Assembly (NCBI GenBank): GCA_015075405.1
Contig: JABTUK010000001.1
Coordinates: 124,001 to 188,000 of the forward strand
Direction of reading: 5' to 3'
DNA length: 64,000 nucleotides
DNA from: Anaerolineales bacterium
Lineage (GTDB): Bacteria; Chloroflexota; Anaerolineae; 4572-78; J111
In this document: positions 35,849 through 45,619 of the stretch, piece after piece
Position numbering within the stretch: position 1 is the stretch's first letter
Layout of the letters: each line of letters opens with the position of its first letter
Notes under the pieces: generated by a model
Seen by the model: only the letters and a program-made list of their open reading frames with translations
Told to the model about the DNA's origin: nothing
Databases searched by the model: none
Made by a program: the position numbers and the translations under genes

Positions 35849-36654
35849 GAGGTTCTCTCCGTAGTACGGCGCTAGGCGTCGTTGGCCTACACCTGTTTAA
35901 TTTTGCTAAAACAAAAAGCCGCCTCTGTTGACCAGGCGGCAGGCTTATGCTAGGATATAAGCACAACAAAAATGGGCTGGGTAACAAGAACCTGGTCAAA
36001 GAATTGCGCAAAGACCCCTGGTCGCCAAACCGGAAGGGGTCTTTTTCATTGTATCACATGAACTTCCGGCTGACAATCACTCATCTGTGCTAATATGGTT
36101 ATCAACAAGAATCATGTGCTTACTCTTATCACTAACAACCAAGAAGAAATGACTATTCTGAGTTACTCGTACCACCGAGGTCTATGGCTGTATAGCCTGT
36201 ATCTATCACATGGATAGTAAACTTTACCTTCTGAGAGTCTATCGGAGGCGTTATATAGATGGCCATATAAAGAGCGTTACTTCAGCCTCTTGTCTAAACC
36301 CCAATTTAGTCTTATCATGGAACAGAATCAAACTCAACCTCTTGGATGCAAAACAATGAGCAACCTAGGCTCAGTCGGTAATCTATTTGACATTATCCCT
36401 CAAAGATTCTTTCAGACTCTGGTTGCTCCATCTCATGGAATTTATAAAGCGACAATGTTGCATCTACTCAATTACTCAAAGTATTAATATGTTCGCGAAC
36501 GCTGTCTCGCTTTGTCAAAATCACGGCTAATCAGTCGCCCCCCGAGCAATGCAGCGCAACCTGCGAAATACTGCGACCCTTGATATAGTCTCCAATTCGT
36601 TGGACATTTATAAAGCCTAATAAGTTTAACGTAAAACGAAAGGCAATTGAATAT
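35849..36654. other. 806-bp intergenic region with clustered hairpins
   Basis: No convincing gene. Between 35918 and 36046 three stems follow one another: gccgcct/aggcggc (35918-35940), gcttat/ataagc (35943-35962) and a terminator (36010-36046). This could be a plus-strand small RNA or, read on the minus strand, the 5' leader of the helicase gene. From 36050 to 36550 I see nothing interpretable. At 36554-36580 is a stretch that resembles 14679-14705 (two ctgc repeats 10 bp apart). Confidence 0.5.
36010..36046 (+). terminator. Intrinsic terminator, plus strand
   Basis: A perfect 9-bp stem, aaagacccc (36010-36018) and ggggtcttt (36036-36044), is followed by tt and c, giving five T after the G/C part. 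There is no plus-strand gene for 800 bp upstream, only the minus-strand helicase, so the terminator suggests a short plus-strand transcript from the hairpin cluster before it. Confidence 0.65.
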
Positions 36655-38166
36655 ATGCTCACTGATTATGCCCAACAATCTTGGGGAGTATATGTCAATT
36701 CAACATCATATAGTAGCGCTAGATCTATACCCGAGGATTGTTTAACCTGGGTAAAGCCGGTGGATAAAGACAAGTGGCAAAAACGAGGCGTTGTGGTCTG
36801 GCATAATGAGGCGCAAAAGGTAGAAGTTATGTCAGCGGGCTATGCCTTACAACTTCTTGAATATATATACATCAATGATGCTTGGAAAGAAAAAGGAATA
36901 CCGATTCCTCAACAGGGTATACACTTGATTCTTTCTGACACTCCGAAGAAAAAACAATCCCGCAAAAAAGGTGAAAGCCAACCCCCTACTGAGGAGAAAG
37001 AATCCAAACCAAAACCAGTCATTAAGGAATGTTTTTGGTTGACTCCTGAGGAGAGTGCACAACTTTTGCAAATCCTTGAAGCTAATGAGCCAACACTTCG
37101 CCAAATGGCCGATGAGGATGAAAAACACAGGTCAAGAATTATGGGTCAAGTCTACAGCTTTCTCCTCAAAGGAGCACGAATGAGCGAGGGTAACGAGATT
37201 GATTTTTCCGTTCGACCCTTTAAGTGGGAACAAGAGCCGGACAAATTGAATTGGATATGTGACCGCCCCCCGAACCGGGGAAGTGCGGTAGTGACAGAGG
37301 ATAACTTTTTCTGGCGAGGCTGTATTGAACGTCCTGACAGGTTTAAGCGTTGGAGTTCCTACTTTGTAAATCTCCAAGAGGCACTCTCCTGGGTTGAGCA
37401 AGAGCTTGAAAAGATTGAACAGGAAAGTGATGAGGTAGTTGAACCGAACCCATGGAAGCGAGTACCAGTGGCTGATCTGATCGTCCAGAGACGGGAGAAA
37501 CTTGCTGACTATTGGATTGAGCCTGCCACAATGGAACCAAACCGTGTGACTTATCGGGCAATGATCGACCTTAAATATGAACCTTATGACTATAAGATAT
37601 GGGAGATGTCTTTTGGCAAAAAGTATCGCCACAGTAAGAAGTTTGCCTCTCCTACTCAACTGGCGCGGGAATTGCGGTTAGATCCTTAACTCGACATTGA
37701 ACAGCTTTTTAATGGTTGGTATCGTCTCTTTTCTCGTGTCATTTATTATCGAGAAGATATTGCCATAGCTCAAGCCCAGCAGTTTTGGGAGAAAAGCATT
37801 ATTGTTCAGCAGCATCGAGTAGGTAAGGTTGTTCGGGCGCAATATGGGTATGAAGAAGTGGAAACAGGCTATCAGGTGATGATTGGTGGCTGTGAAAATC
37901 CTGAACAACCCTACCCACCAGAAAAAAGCCGTGAGGAGCATTTGGAAAGACTGGCATTGCGGGAAACACTCATCTACGCGCTGGATCTGGAGGGTTTTCG
38001 CTTATTCCTGGGCTTGTCACCACATGATATTAGCGATGAAGAACTGCTCGATACAATGCATACACAACGGGCCGACTCACCCCACGTACCACTTGAAGCA
38101 CAGATGGAAAGTGAGCGCTGGCTCAGAACTTACGGGACAAAGCGGGTCTTAAGAAAAGAAACTTAA
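36655..38166 (+). pseudogene. Second copy of the 18771 protein, with one internal stop
   Basis: 503 codons from ATG 36655 to TAA 38164-38166, interrupted by a single TAA at 37687-37689. The frame does not shift across it: DP, stop, LDIEQLF aligns with DPYQVDIKPI of the 18771 paralog, so a Tyr codon appears to have become TAA. Both copies share SWGVY, KRGVVVW, YWIEPATMEPNRVTYRA and the C-terminal EVETGY, GGCEN and LALRETL. The function is unknown. It is either a recent pseudogene or depends on readthrough. Confidence 0.8.
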
Positions 38167-38245
38167 GCACTCCAACACTCACCGGCTGTGCAACTTTTTG
38201 GCTGGTCATCGATCTACAAGGGGGAGATGTGATGGGGCAACGTAA

Positions 38246-38578
38246 TCAAAAATTGGGTTGCGTCACCAGGGCTTGAGCAATTGAACGTGGTTTGGGAATC
38301 CCACAGCGCTCATCTAAGTTGGTTAAAAACACTTCGACCGCTTCATCGGCAATTACCTCGATAGGCAGCCAACGCAGCCCCTCACCAGGTGGGATGACGG
38401 TTTCGATGTCTTCAAGGGAGATTCCAGCCTCGCGAATTTGACCATTACACCTGGCCCCAACCCGACCCCAGGTCAGATTGTAACGAAAGATGACCTGGCC
38501 CGAGTTATCCTCGAAAGCGTAAGCGTCATCAAACCATTGTCCCTCTTCGTTCTGGCGTTGTAATTGTCGTAATCTCAT
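38246..38578 (-). CDS. Small protein of unknown function, paired with 38575
   Basis: 110 residues, not recognised. Aromatic and acidic N-terminus (WFDDAYAFEDNSGQVIFRYN) and a C-terminal helix. Its ATG overlaps the stop of the 171-residue gene upstream by 4 bases, so the two are a coupled pair, resembling the layout of toxin-antitoxin or effector-immunity genes. No evidence beyond the layout. Confidence 0.55.
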   Translation of the reverse strand: MRLRQLQRQNEEGQWFDDAYAFEDNSGQVIFRYNLTWGRVGARCNGQIREAGISLEDIETVIPPGEGLRWLPIEVIADEAVEVFLTNLDERCGIPKPRSIAQALVTQPNF

Positions 38579-39090
38579 ACCTCTTGTTCTCCCTTCAATC
38601 TGGCTAATACTTGTCGCGCTTCGTCTACCTGCTCTTCTTCCAGCAAGTAGACGCCCACGTCACTTTCCAAAAACAGTTGCAAATCAACCTCATCAGGCCG
38701 GTTGGCTTTTATCAAGGTAGCTACTTCAAACTTCTGACGCAAAAACCGGCTCACCGCTTCCTGTAAGTACAGGTGTTCTTCATAGGTCGCGATGATGTGC
38801 GCCTCGATATTTTGAGCCAACATACTTTGCAAAGCTTCTGTTCGCTGCCGCAGGGGCTCAAGCCCCTTAGCCTTAAGCAACCTGATCTCGACAATCTCGT
38901 GAATCAGGATGCTGGTGCCATACGGCCCGCCATAATAGACCAACTCCTGCCAGGTTGTTTCAACAGTGAGCTTCTTCTGAATAATGCTCAGGTACTTCTC
39001 AACCGTTTGTATGTCAGTCTCGGTAATCTGATAGCGATTGAGTCCAACGGGTTCCAGCCGAGCTAGTAGGTCACGGTGTCGTTTGGCCAA
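38575..39090 (-). CDS. Protein of unknown function with HExxE-type helix
   Basis: 171 residues. The helix ILIHEIVEIRLL followed at some distance by EAHIIATYEEHLYLQEAV has the spacing of histidine and acidic residues that a metal-dependent enzyme could use, but I cannot match it to a family. It is translationally coupled with the 110-residue gene. The 298 bp upstream (39091-39388) hold no supported gene. Confidence 0.5.
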   Translation of the reverse strand: MAKRHRDLLARLEPVGLNRYQITETDIQTVEKYLSIIQKKLTVETTWQELVYYGGPYGTSILIHEIVEIRLLKAKGLEPLRQRTEALQSMLAQNIEAHIIATYEEHLYLQEAVSRFLRQKFEVATLIKANRPDEVDLQLFLESDVGVYLLEEEQVDEARQVLARLKGEQEV

Positions 39091-39388
39091 AGCTTTTGAT
39101 CTCGTTTCGAGTTATGATAGCAGTGTAGCATAAAAAAGCAGGTTATTCAATATGAAGACGACTGATCCTCAAACTTTTTCTCTAACACCCGATTTGCACA
39201 ACGTATTAAAAATTGCTGATAATGGTTACATATCGACTGATAGTTTGCCAATTCTCTCCGAAAAAATACTGCTCATCAGTCAAAACTTTACCACTATCTA
39301 AATCAGATACGTGCATTTTTGTCTAGCACGTCTTATGGGTAGACCTCTGTCTAAGCTCTAATACAGAGAGTATGGGAACCTACCAAAA

Positions 39389-40849
39389 TTACCTTGGTCT
39401 ACCTTCCGGAAAGAATTGATAGCCCCCTTCTGGCTTCCCTCGCCAGGTAATGAGGTAAGAAGGCTCGCTTGGATTAGGTTCAATCGCCTTACGGAGGGTC
39501 AAGATAACTTGGTAAAGACTGCTATCGGCAACCCCTTGCTGCCGTAGCTCATCGGGCCAGGTGTTAATGATTAAATCTGTTTTGGTGTGGGGCATACGGG
39601 GATGTTTGATCAGAAAGGCTAAAACGGACTTTTCCAGCGCGGTTAAATCAGTTAAGAGGGTGGGGCCTTGATAAACCTCACTCGTTTTTTCATCCAGCCA
39701 AATTCGGCCTCGACCTCGTCCCTCAACTTTAGCCACATAAGCAGCCAACAGATCAGCAATTTGCCAGCGAGTTTCTGTTTGAGTGCAAGCCCCCTTTACT
39801 TTGAGACGAGTTAAAATCCCCTGATGCTCTTGAGTGAAATCTCGATATTTCTTATCAAAGTCCTTCGGTTTACTTTGAAGCGTTCCCCCATTTTTAGCCC
39901 TTGCTTCTGTAGCTTGTAGCTTCTGTAGTTCAGACAGCACATACTGTTCCTCTTGGGTCAGACCATGCCATATTTGGCCCAGGCGGTGTTGAACGCTGCG
40001 CTCGGCTAATAAGACTTCGGTCCACTCCAAGTAATCGGGTTTATCTTGGGTAATGAGCCACCAATGACAGGCGGCTCGCAATAACGAGGGAAATCCTCCG
40101 GTCAGGCTCAACATGGTCGCTACATCAGTATCAGGCGGCGTTGTTGGTGCGGCGTGAGTAGCCCTGGCAATAAGATTGCGCCCATCCGCTTCATTCATGG
40201 CCCCCACCCAACACACATAGTTATCCAGGAGTTCGTACATTTCCCCAAGCACAGTTCGATCTGGTAGGTAAGCTACTTCCTGGGTCATCCCGGCAATGTA
40301 ACTGAGGGTATCTTTGAAATCATCCCGCAAGCCCCGCAAAGTGTTGACCATGTGTGGAGTGGCTATCTTGCAGAAACTATCAAACCGGTTCAGGACAAGG
40401 ACGACGCGGACATGGTGGCCTCGGCAGAGAAATAGCAGCTCTTGCAGCGAACTTTGAGTGACGAATGGATCCCGCTCAAAGCGTGTTTCCTGGTATACGT
40501 CACTTATCTTTTGTTGCAAAGGCTCATTAAACTGATCGCGAACCCAGTAGAAAGAACGAATAATGACCCGATAAAGGGTCGCCAGATTGTTAGCCGGTAA
40601 ATTGTTAATATCAACGGGGATCAAGGCTAACGATCCGGTTTGAATAGGAAGATACGCACGAATAGCCTCAGGCTGGTGGCACAAAAAGCCGAGTAAATTT
40701 GAGCGACCACTGCCAGGCAACCCTACTACCGCACCACTCTCACCGGCCGCGATCCAGCCGGCAAGCATATCCATCTCCCTCGCCCGATATGTGGGAGGAT
40801 AGGCTGTCCACGAACGAACGAGTTTTAGCTCATCTTTCTGTTCTGACAC
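39389..40849 (-). CDS. STAND-type ATPase with C-terminal winged helix
   Basis: 486 residues. Walker A VGLPGSGRSNLLGF near residue 42, Walker B-like VRVVLVLNRFD near 160, and a helical region with LTGGFPSLLRAACHW as in STAND/AAA regulators. The C-terminal 90 residues are an OmpR/PhoB-type winged helix (LTALEKSVLAFLIKHP, then SLYQVILTLRKAIEP and GGYQFFP). This combination suggests an ATP-dependent transcription regulator. It is divergent from the small peptide gene at 41138, which it might control. Confidence 0.7.
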   Translation of the reverse strand: MSEQKDELKLVRSWTAYPPTYRAREMDMLAGWIAAGESGAVVGLPGSGRSNLLGFLCHQPEAIRAYLPIQTGSLALIPVDINNLPANNLATLYRVIIRSFYWVRDQFNEPLQQKISDVYQETRFERDPFVTQSSLQELLFLCRGHHVRVVLVLNRFDSFCKIATPHMVNTLRGLRDDFKDTLSYIAGMTQEVAYLPDRTVLGEMYELLDNYVCWVGAMNEADGRNLIARATHAAPTTPPDTDVATMLSLTGGFPSLLRAACHWWLITQDKPDYLEWTEVLLAERSVQHRLGQIWHGLTQEEQYVLSELQKLQATEARAKNGGTLQSKPKDFDKKYRDFTQEHQGILTRLKVKGACTQTETRWQIADLLAAYVAKVEGRGRGRIWLDEKTSEVYQGPTLLTDLTALEKSVLAFLIKHPRMPHTKTDLIINTWPDELRQQGVADSSLYQVILTLRKAIEPNPSEPSYLITWRGKPEGGYQFFPEGRPR

Positions 40850-41137
40850 GGCTCTATTTTACCCTCACTCCCTGAGTCGGTTTTCCCCTATTTTTCAGCA
40901 CAAAAAGCCAATTTAAACGAGTCCTGAGAATCGCCTGAGATTGGCTAAAGGACTCCAACTTTGTTTTCTGATATGTTGTAGGTACATCGGCAGGATACTT
41001 TGGCCGAGTATCTCTGACTAAAATTGGGCCACAGATAACTCGCGAGTAGGTTGAGTGACCGCGCCCGCGGCTGTTCAACCGGGGATATCCTCGTCTCAAT
41101 GGCCCTCCTAACCCTGTGGAAAGGAGGTTCATCTGAG

Positions 41138-41293
41138 ATGCTAAAGAAACGACTGATTGCGGTCATTACTGGCATTGCCTTGCTGCTCGCAGTGGCGGGT
41201 GTGTCGGGTGTCGTCGCTGACTCGTTGGGGCTGTCGGTGACAGCACCGGCACATGCCTGTAATAGCGGTAGTCCTTCTGGCGGCGGTTGCTAG
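41138..41293 (+). CDS. Small exported peptide with Cys-Gly tail
   Basis: 51 residues from ATG 41138, with aaaggaggt 10 bases upstream, an excellent Shine-Dalgarno. A basic start (MLKKRLIAVITGIALLLAVA) is followed by a hydrophobic stretch ending near AHA, a plausible signal-peptide cleavage site. That would release CNSGSPSGGGC, an 11-mer with Cys at both ends. It lies between two STAND-type regulators. A signalling peptide or modified peptide is possible, but no maturation enzyme is nearby. Confidence 0.6.
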   Translation: MLKKRLIAVITGIALLLAVAGVSGVVADSLGLSVTAPAHACNSGSPSGGGC

Positions 41294-41305
41294 TTGCAGC
41301 AGTTT

Positions 41306-42550
41306 TCAGACCTCCGGGGTCTCTAAAACTTCGGAGGTCTGCCCGGCCCGCTTCATCAGCCGGTGATATTTAGCCAGCAATGGAGGCCAATCAGAGTTGT
41401 GACTAGCCTGACCATAACTACTGATGAGACGTTCAACCTCTGCCAATCGAATCGTTGCTCGTAAGGAATCACCTCGAGCCAGCTCGTACTCAATGAGATA
41501 AGTGAGAGATCTAATTTCACCCCATTTGCTGCCCAGATTACGCCAGATCTGTAGAGCACTTTCCAAGTGCATCTCCGCTTCTTGCCACTTTGCCTGGTCT
41601 AAACAGGCTAACCCCAGGTTATCATACACTTGTGCTAGCCCCAGCGAATGGGCGAAGCGCTGGAAAATCGCTTCTGCTTGCCAGGCATAAGCTTCCGCCT
41701 GAGCGGGTTCACCTTTTAGTCTGTAGGCAATCCCTATGTTGGCATAGATACGTGCGATTTCAGCTTCTTCTCCAGTCAACATGGCGAGGTGTAAAGCATC
41801 TTGGAAATAAGGTAGAGCTTTATCAGGGGATTCCATTTCATTATAGAGCCAGCCCAGATTAATAAAGCCTCGCATTAAACCGTGATCGTCAGGCATAGAC
41901 TGCCAGAGAGCACAAGCTCGTTCCAGATACTGTTGGGCCAATTCCCAGCGGTGTTGTCGTGTGTATAAGATCCCCAGGTGATTATCCGTATGAGCGCACC
42001 CATAATGATTGTCGAGTTGTTCAAATAGAGCCAGGGCGTGGCAGCAGAGCACTTCTGCCCGGCGCCATTGTCCCTTCTCGATATAGTAAAATCCTAAGTT
42101 GGTGCAGGCCCGACCTTCATTGAATTTATCACCAGCAGGCCGGGCCAGTTGGATCGTCTGCCGGTAGTAGTACACTGACTCCTTGAAGCGGCTCTGTTGG
42201 AACAACAATCGAGCCAGTAGCGCGGTCAAAGTAGTTTGGCTGGCCCCATCTTTCTGGATTTGGGCTACGACAATAGCCCGAGCCAGGAGTTGGTTCCAGA
42301 TTTCCCAATGACCCCGGCGTTCCATAAGAGGTGAGAAATTAATAATCAGTCTATAAACAAGTGACCAGGCTTCTGCGAGATCGAGGGCGAAGGCAATCGC
42401 CTTGACAATACGCTCTCGCTCAGCCTCCAGAGCAGTTGTGTCTGCTGCCTTGTCCTCCACGTAACCGCACCAATACTGAGTATTAAGGAGGATACGGCGG
42501 TGAAAAAAGTCGGTGTAGGCCGGGCTGCCGGCTAGGAGTGGAGACGCCAT
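41306..42550 (-). CDS. TPR-repeat protein
   Basis: 414 residues made of about eight tetratricopeptide repeats, for example CTNLGFYYIEKGQWRRAEVL and GIAYRLKGEPAQAEAYAWQA. It overlaps the NB-ARC gene by 19 bases and probably works with it, since in many regulators both parts are one polypeptide; a split may be ancestral or due to a frameshift. TPRs bind partner proteins or peptides, possibly the peptide at 41138, whose gene ends 12 bases away on the opposite strand. Confidence 0.75.
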   Translation of the reverse strand: MASPLLAGSPAYTDFFHRRILLNTQYWCGYVEDKAADTTALEAERERIVKAIAFALDLAEAWSLVYRLIINFSPLMERRGHWEIWNQLLARAIVVAQIQKDGASQTTLTALLARLLFQQSRFKESVYYYRQTIQLARPAGDKFNEGRACTNLGFYYIEKGQWRRAEVLCCHALALFEQLDNHYGCAHTDNHLGILYTRQHRWELAQQYLERACALWQSMPDDHGLMRGFINLGWLYNEMESPDKALPYFQDALHLAMLTGEEAEIARIYANIGIAYRLKGEPAQAEAYAWQAEAIFQRFAHSLGLAQVYDNLGLACLDQAKWQEAEMHLESALQIWRNLGSKWGEIRSLTYLIEYELARGDSLRATIRLAEVERLISSYGQASHNSDWPPLLAKYHRLMKRAGQTSEVLETPEV

Positions 42551-43908
42551 TTCACCACTTCATTCATCAGAAAGGTCTCGGTCAGACGGTGGATACGATA
42601 ACGGCGTTGCTCAAGATCACCGCTGACTTCAACCAGCGAAAGTTTTACCAGATGCGCCAAGGCCTGGTTGAGCTCACTTATTTCAATTTCGCTCACAGTA
42701 ATGAGCTGCTCAAATGTCCCCCCTTGGGCTAACGGCATGACCAACAGGACCTCTTGGCTGGTCTTGTCCAGAGTATGCCAAGCTTGCCAATAGATATAGG
42801 TATAGAGGTCATCAACAGTTTTGCTCCGGGCTTGCTTAAGACTTTCCAATACCTGGGATAAGGGCAAAACATATAGCTGCCCCACGACCAATTTCAGGGC
42901 TAGAGGGTTGCCGCCAACGACCCCGTAAATGTCACCCCGCTGAGTCTCGGACGCACTGGTCAGAGCCGTAACACCTCGGATTTCCGCTTCGTATTGGAGC
43001 AAGGCTAATGCATCTACTTGATTGAGTTCCTTTAGGGTAAGACAAAAGGCCTCAGAATAGGCGTGTAAGCTGTGGCGGCTGGTCAGGAGGAATTTAGTGG
43101 GGTTAGCCAGTTGACGGAGAAAAGGGAGGAGGGTCTGATAGTCGGCCGCCGTTTCAAGGTTATCTACCACAATGAGATACGGCCGTTCTTTGAGCAAATG
43201 AGTCAGGAGGAGCTTCTTCTCCTCCGTCGAACGAGCCAGGGAGAGGTTGGGATCGAGCTGTCCCAGCAGGGAATTGGCTAACGTATCGGTATCCAAAGCG
43301 GAGCGGGAAGTTGGTTCTAGTCCGATCTGGGGCAAAAACTCTTCTTGCTTGGCGCTGATCCAGGCCATATCCTCAAACCGGTTTGTTGGCATAATCTCTC
43401 GGGCTATAGCCGCCGCCAGGCTAGTTTTGCCGATTCCTCCAATCCCATCAATCGAAATCAACCAGGGGGCATCGGTTTGTTCGAGAAACAAGCGAAGTTG
43501 TTGTTGAGCCACGCTTACACCGAAGAGCCGTTGATCCGGCAGCGCAGCCAGTCGTTTAAGGATCGCTTGAGAGTTGGCTGAAGGACTGGCCGAGGAGGAA
43601 GTCGGAATGTCCTCGCCGGGAAAAAATCGTTGCAGTTCGGCCTGACCGAGTTTATAGCCCAGGAGTGAAAGCCATTGCTGGGCCTCTTGGGGGGTGAGTT
43701 GATCAGCAAAGATCTCGACCAGGCGCAAGGCCGACGAGCGATCTGGCACCCATCGTCGCCCTCGGTGTTGGTAGGCCCGTTCCCAAATAGAAATCATCTC
43801 GGCAGTCGTAGGCAACTGTCGAGCCAGGCTGGCCTGGGTTAGCCCACTGCTTTTTCTCAATTCTCGCAATTTTTGGCCGAATATTCCTAAGCTCACAACT
43901 ACCCTCAC
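42532..43908 (-). CDS. XRE-HTH plus NB-ARC STAND ATPase
   Basis: 458 residues. Residues 8-75 are an XRE-type helix-turn-helix (LRELRKSSGLTQASLARQLP). Residues about 120-330 are an NB-ARC ATPase: Walker A GIGGIGKTSLAAA, Walker B YLIVVDNLE, and GGNPLALKLVVGQLY as the GxP motif. A winged helix follows. The TPR gene overlaps its end and completes the usual regulator architecture. Probably an inducer-dependent transcription regulator; the signal is unknown. Confidence 0.85.
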   Translation of the reverse strand: MRVVVSLGIFGQKLRELRKSSGLTQASLARQLPTTAEMISIWERAYQHRGRRWVPDRSSALRLVEIFADQLTPQEAQQWLSLLGYKLGQAELQRFFPGEDIPTSSSASPSANSQAILKRLAALPDQRLFGVSVAQQQLRLFLEQTDAPWLISIDGIGGIGKTSLAAAIAREIMPTNRFEDMAWISAKQEEFLPQIGLEPTSRSALDTDTLANSLLGQLDPNLSLARSTEEKKLLLTHLLKERPYLIVVDNLETAADYQTLLPFLRQLANPTKFLLTSRHSLHAYSEAFCLTLKELNQVDALALLQYEAEIRGVTALTSASETQRGDIYGVVGGNPLALKLVVGQLYVLPLSQVLESLKQARSKTVDDLYTYIYWQAWHTLDKTSQEVLLVMPLAQGGTFEQLITVSEIEISELNQALAHLVKLSLVEVSGDLEQRRYRIHRLTETFLMNEVVKWRLHS

Positions 43909-44134
43909 GAGAACTGCATAACTTCTGCATGGCTTTTGTATCTGTGATGAGGAGGGTTTATTTGATATGATGTTGTTGCATAAGGTGGTATAGGTTTATA
44001 CAGATAAGCATAAGCCCTTACCTCTAAACCGGAACTTGTCTTCCATTATGCCTTCTTTTTGCCAAATTCGCCAGTCATTCTCATGGAGTGAAACCCCTAC
44101 CCAAATTCTTAACGTCAAAAGGGGATAGCTATTT

Positions 44135-44350
44135 ATGAGGGAAGTCTTTACTGTTCAAGAGGTCGCGGATTACTTAAAAGTCAGCCGAAGTACAGTGTGG
44201 CGGTGGTGTAATGAAGGAAAACTTGTAGCGTTCAAGGCAGGGCGAGGGTGGCGAGTTCGCCAATGGGATTTAGAAAAAATGCTAGAGCAAGAGCTTGAAA
44301 AGGCAAATGTGGAAGGGTCGAGAGTAATAGCTGGGGCCAATGGCCTGTAA
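44135..44350 (+). CDS. Excisionase-family helix-turn-helix protein
   Basis: 71 residues. FTVQEVADYLKVSRSTVWRW and GRGWRVRQWDLEKM are the MerR-like excisionase (HTH_17) signature. A close paralog lies at 45748, so the pair may have arisen by duplication. Such proteins act in site-specific excision or as local regulators; no integrase is in view, so regulation is more likely. Confidence 0.8.
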   Translation: MREVFTVQEVADYLKVSRSTVWRWCNEGKLVAFKAGRGWRVRQWDLEKMLEQELEKANVEGSRVIAGANGL

Positions 44351-44367
44351 AACTCTTCACTATTTTT

Positions 44368-44742
44368 ATGATCGCTATCTTAAGAGTATTTGTAGTCATG
44401 GGGCGGCTGGTGACGAGGCTGACACGAGACGCGAACAGAATTTGGCTGCTGGAATTCTTGGGCGCTGCTGATCAAGAGGTTTTTTACCAAGTGACGGAGA
44501 CTGAAATTCCCGCCATTTTGAAGATTCTGGAGCGGAGTGAAGTCGGCAAACTGGTTGTTGATTTGACTACGAGCCAGGATTTCAATTCGCGAGGGTTGGA
44601 GTTCCTACATCGAATGTACCAACAACTGGCAGGACGAAATATTGCTATTATCCTGCGCAATCCAAGTGTTCACTTGAGACAGGTACTGCGAATTATGCAG
44701 CTTGACCAGGCATTTGAAATTGAATTCGATGAAAGTTTTTAG
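44368..44742 (+). CDS. STAS-domain protein (anti-sigma-antagonist type)
   Basis: 124 residues. GKLVVDLTTSQDFNSRGLEF is the conserved strand-loop-helix of STAS domains, with Ser in the position phosphorylated in SpoIIAA-like proteins, followed by GRNIAIILRNPSVHLRQVL. It starts 17 bases after the excisionase-like gene. It would relay signals by partner binding, though no kinase or sigma factor is next to it. Confidence 0.7.
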   Translation: MIAILRVFVVMGRLVTRLTRDANRIWLLEFLGAADQEVFYQVTETEIPAILKILERSEVGKLVVDLTTSQDFNSRGLEFLHRMYQQLAGRNIAIILRNPSVHLRQVLRIMQLDQAFEIEFDESF

Positions 44743-44926
44743 CTGAGGCTAAATGATTGCCGAACGAATAATATTGGCATGAAACTGAAAGGATTTTGGC
44801 TTATTTTTTGTGTTATACTTTTCACTAAGTACCAGGATTATTGTCCTGATGTATGTATTGCCTTATCAACGGCTAGCTGTCGCTTGACAGCAAATAGTAC
44901 CTTTTCATCCAAAACGAGTATCTATT

Positions 44927-45619
44927 ATGCCTCAAGATGTTGAGGAGAGTCTTTCTCACAATTTGGACCAGCTTTCCAGAACAGACTTAATTAAACTCGT
45001 TTTGGAGCAGCAACTCCGGCTGAAAACGTTAGAGGCGGCTGTACATCGTCTTGAACAACAGGCAGCCGGAGAGAAAGCCGCAGTACCTCCTCATCGCCTA
45101 GGGCGATGTCCGGTTAATTATTTGCTTCCTTCTCAATCTCAAGTCTGGCAGGGAGAAGATAAATCGTCTGACCTGACCCAGAGCCACTCCCTGTTCCCTC
45201 CCCTCTGTGCCGAGGTTATGCTGGAACTCGGGCTACAAGAAGAGTTAAAGCAGCTTACGCACCTTCGTTTGACTGAGCAGCAGACAAAAATGGAAAAGGC
45301 AATACGAAATGCCTTGCGCTTTTTAAATGATACGGCTTATCTGGACCGATGCCAGTTGATCCAGGTTTTGACTGAAGTACGGCAGGTAAAGATAGATGGT
45401 CACGGTTTGCAGCAAATGTTGCACCGGGCGATTGATCGGTTAAAGCCTCGTCCAGGTCAGCCGGGCTATAGCAAGTGGCGAATCCGTTACGACATTCTTT
45501 TTTTAACCTATCGGGAAAAGCAATCACCTAAAAAGGTTGCTGAAATCCTGTCGCTAAGCGAGCGGCAATATTATCGGGAGCTTAAAGGGGCTATTGAGGG
45601 CATCATGGACCACCTCTAA
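44927..45619 (+). CDS. Helix-turn-helix regulator with coiled-coil start
   Basis: 230 residues. An N-terminal coiled coil (LIKLVLEQQLRLKTLEAAVH) is followed by a helical region, then a C-terminal helix-turn-helix resembling the sigma-factor/LuxR type: SPKKVAEILSLSERQYYREL. Not assigned to a named family. It lies between the two excisionase-type genes and could be a regulator of the operon that follows. Confidence 0.55.
   Translation: MPQDVEESLSHNLDQLSRTDLIKLVLEQQLRLKTLEAAVHRLEQQAAGEKAAVPPHRLGRCPVNYLLPSQSQVWQGEDKSSDLTQSHSLFPPLCAEVMLELGLQEELKQLTHLRLTEQQTKMEKAIRNALRFLNDTAYLDRCQLIQVLTEVRQVKIDGHGLQQMLHRAIDRLKPRPGQPGYSKWRIRYDILFLTYREKQSPKKVAEILSLSERQYYRELKGAIEGIMDHL

Noticed and set aside
36290..36487. 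65-residue plus-strand ORF in the 800-bp gap
   Set aside because: No Shine-Dalgarno, no protein-like pattern, AT-rich chance frame.
39152..39301. 49-residue plus-strand ORF in the 39091-39388 gap
   Set aside because: No Shine-Dalgarno and no recognisable features, so chance is as likely as a gene.
41307..41341. 10-bp inverted repeat cagacctccg / cggaggtctg between converging genes
   Set aside because: No T-run follows on either strand and it overlaps the last codons of the TPR gene, so I do not call a terminator.
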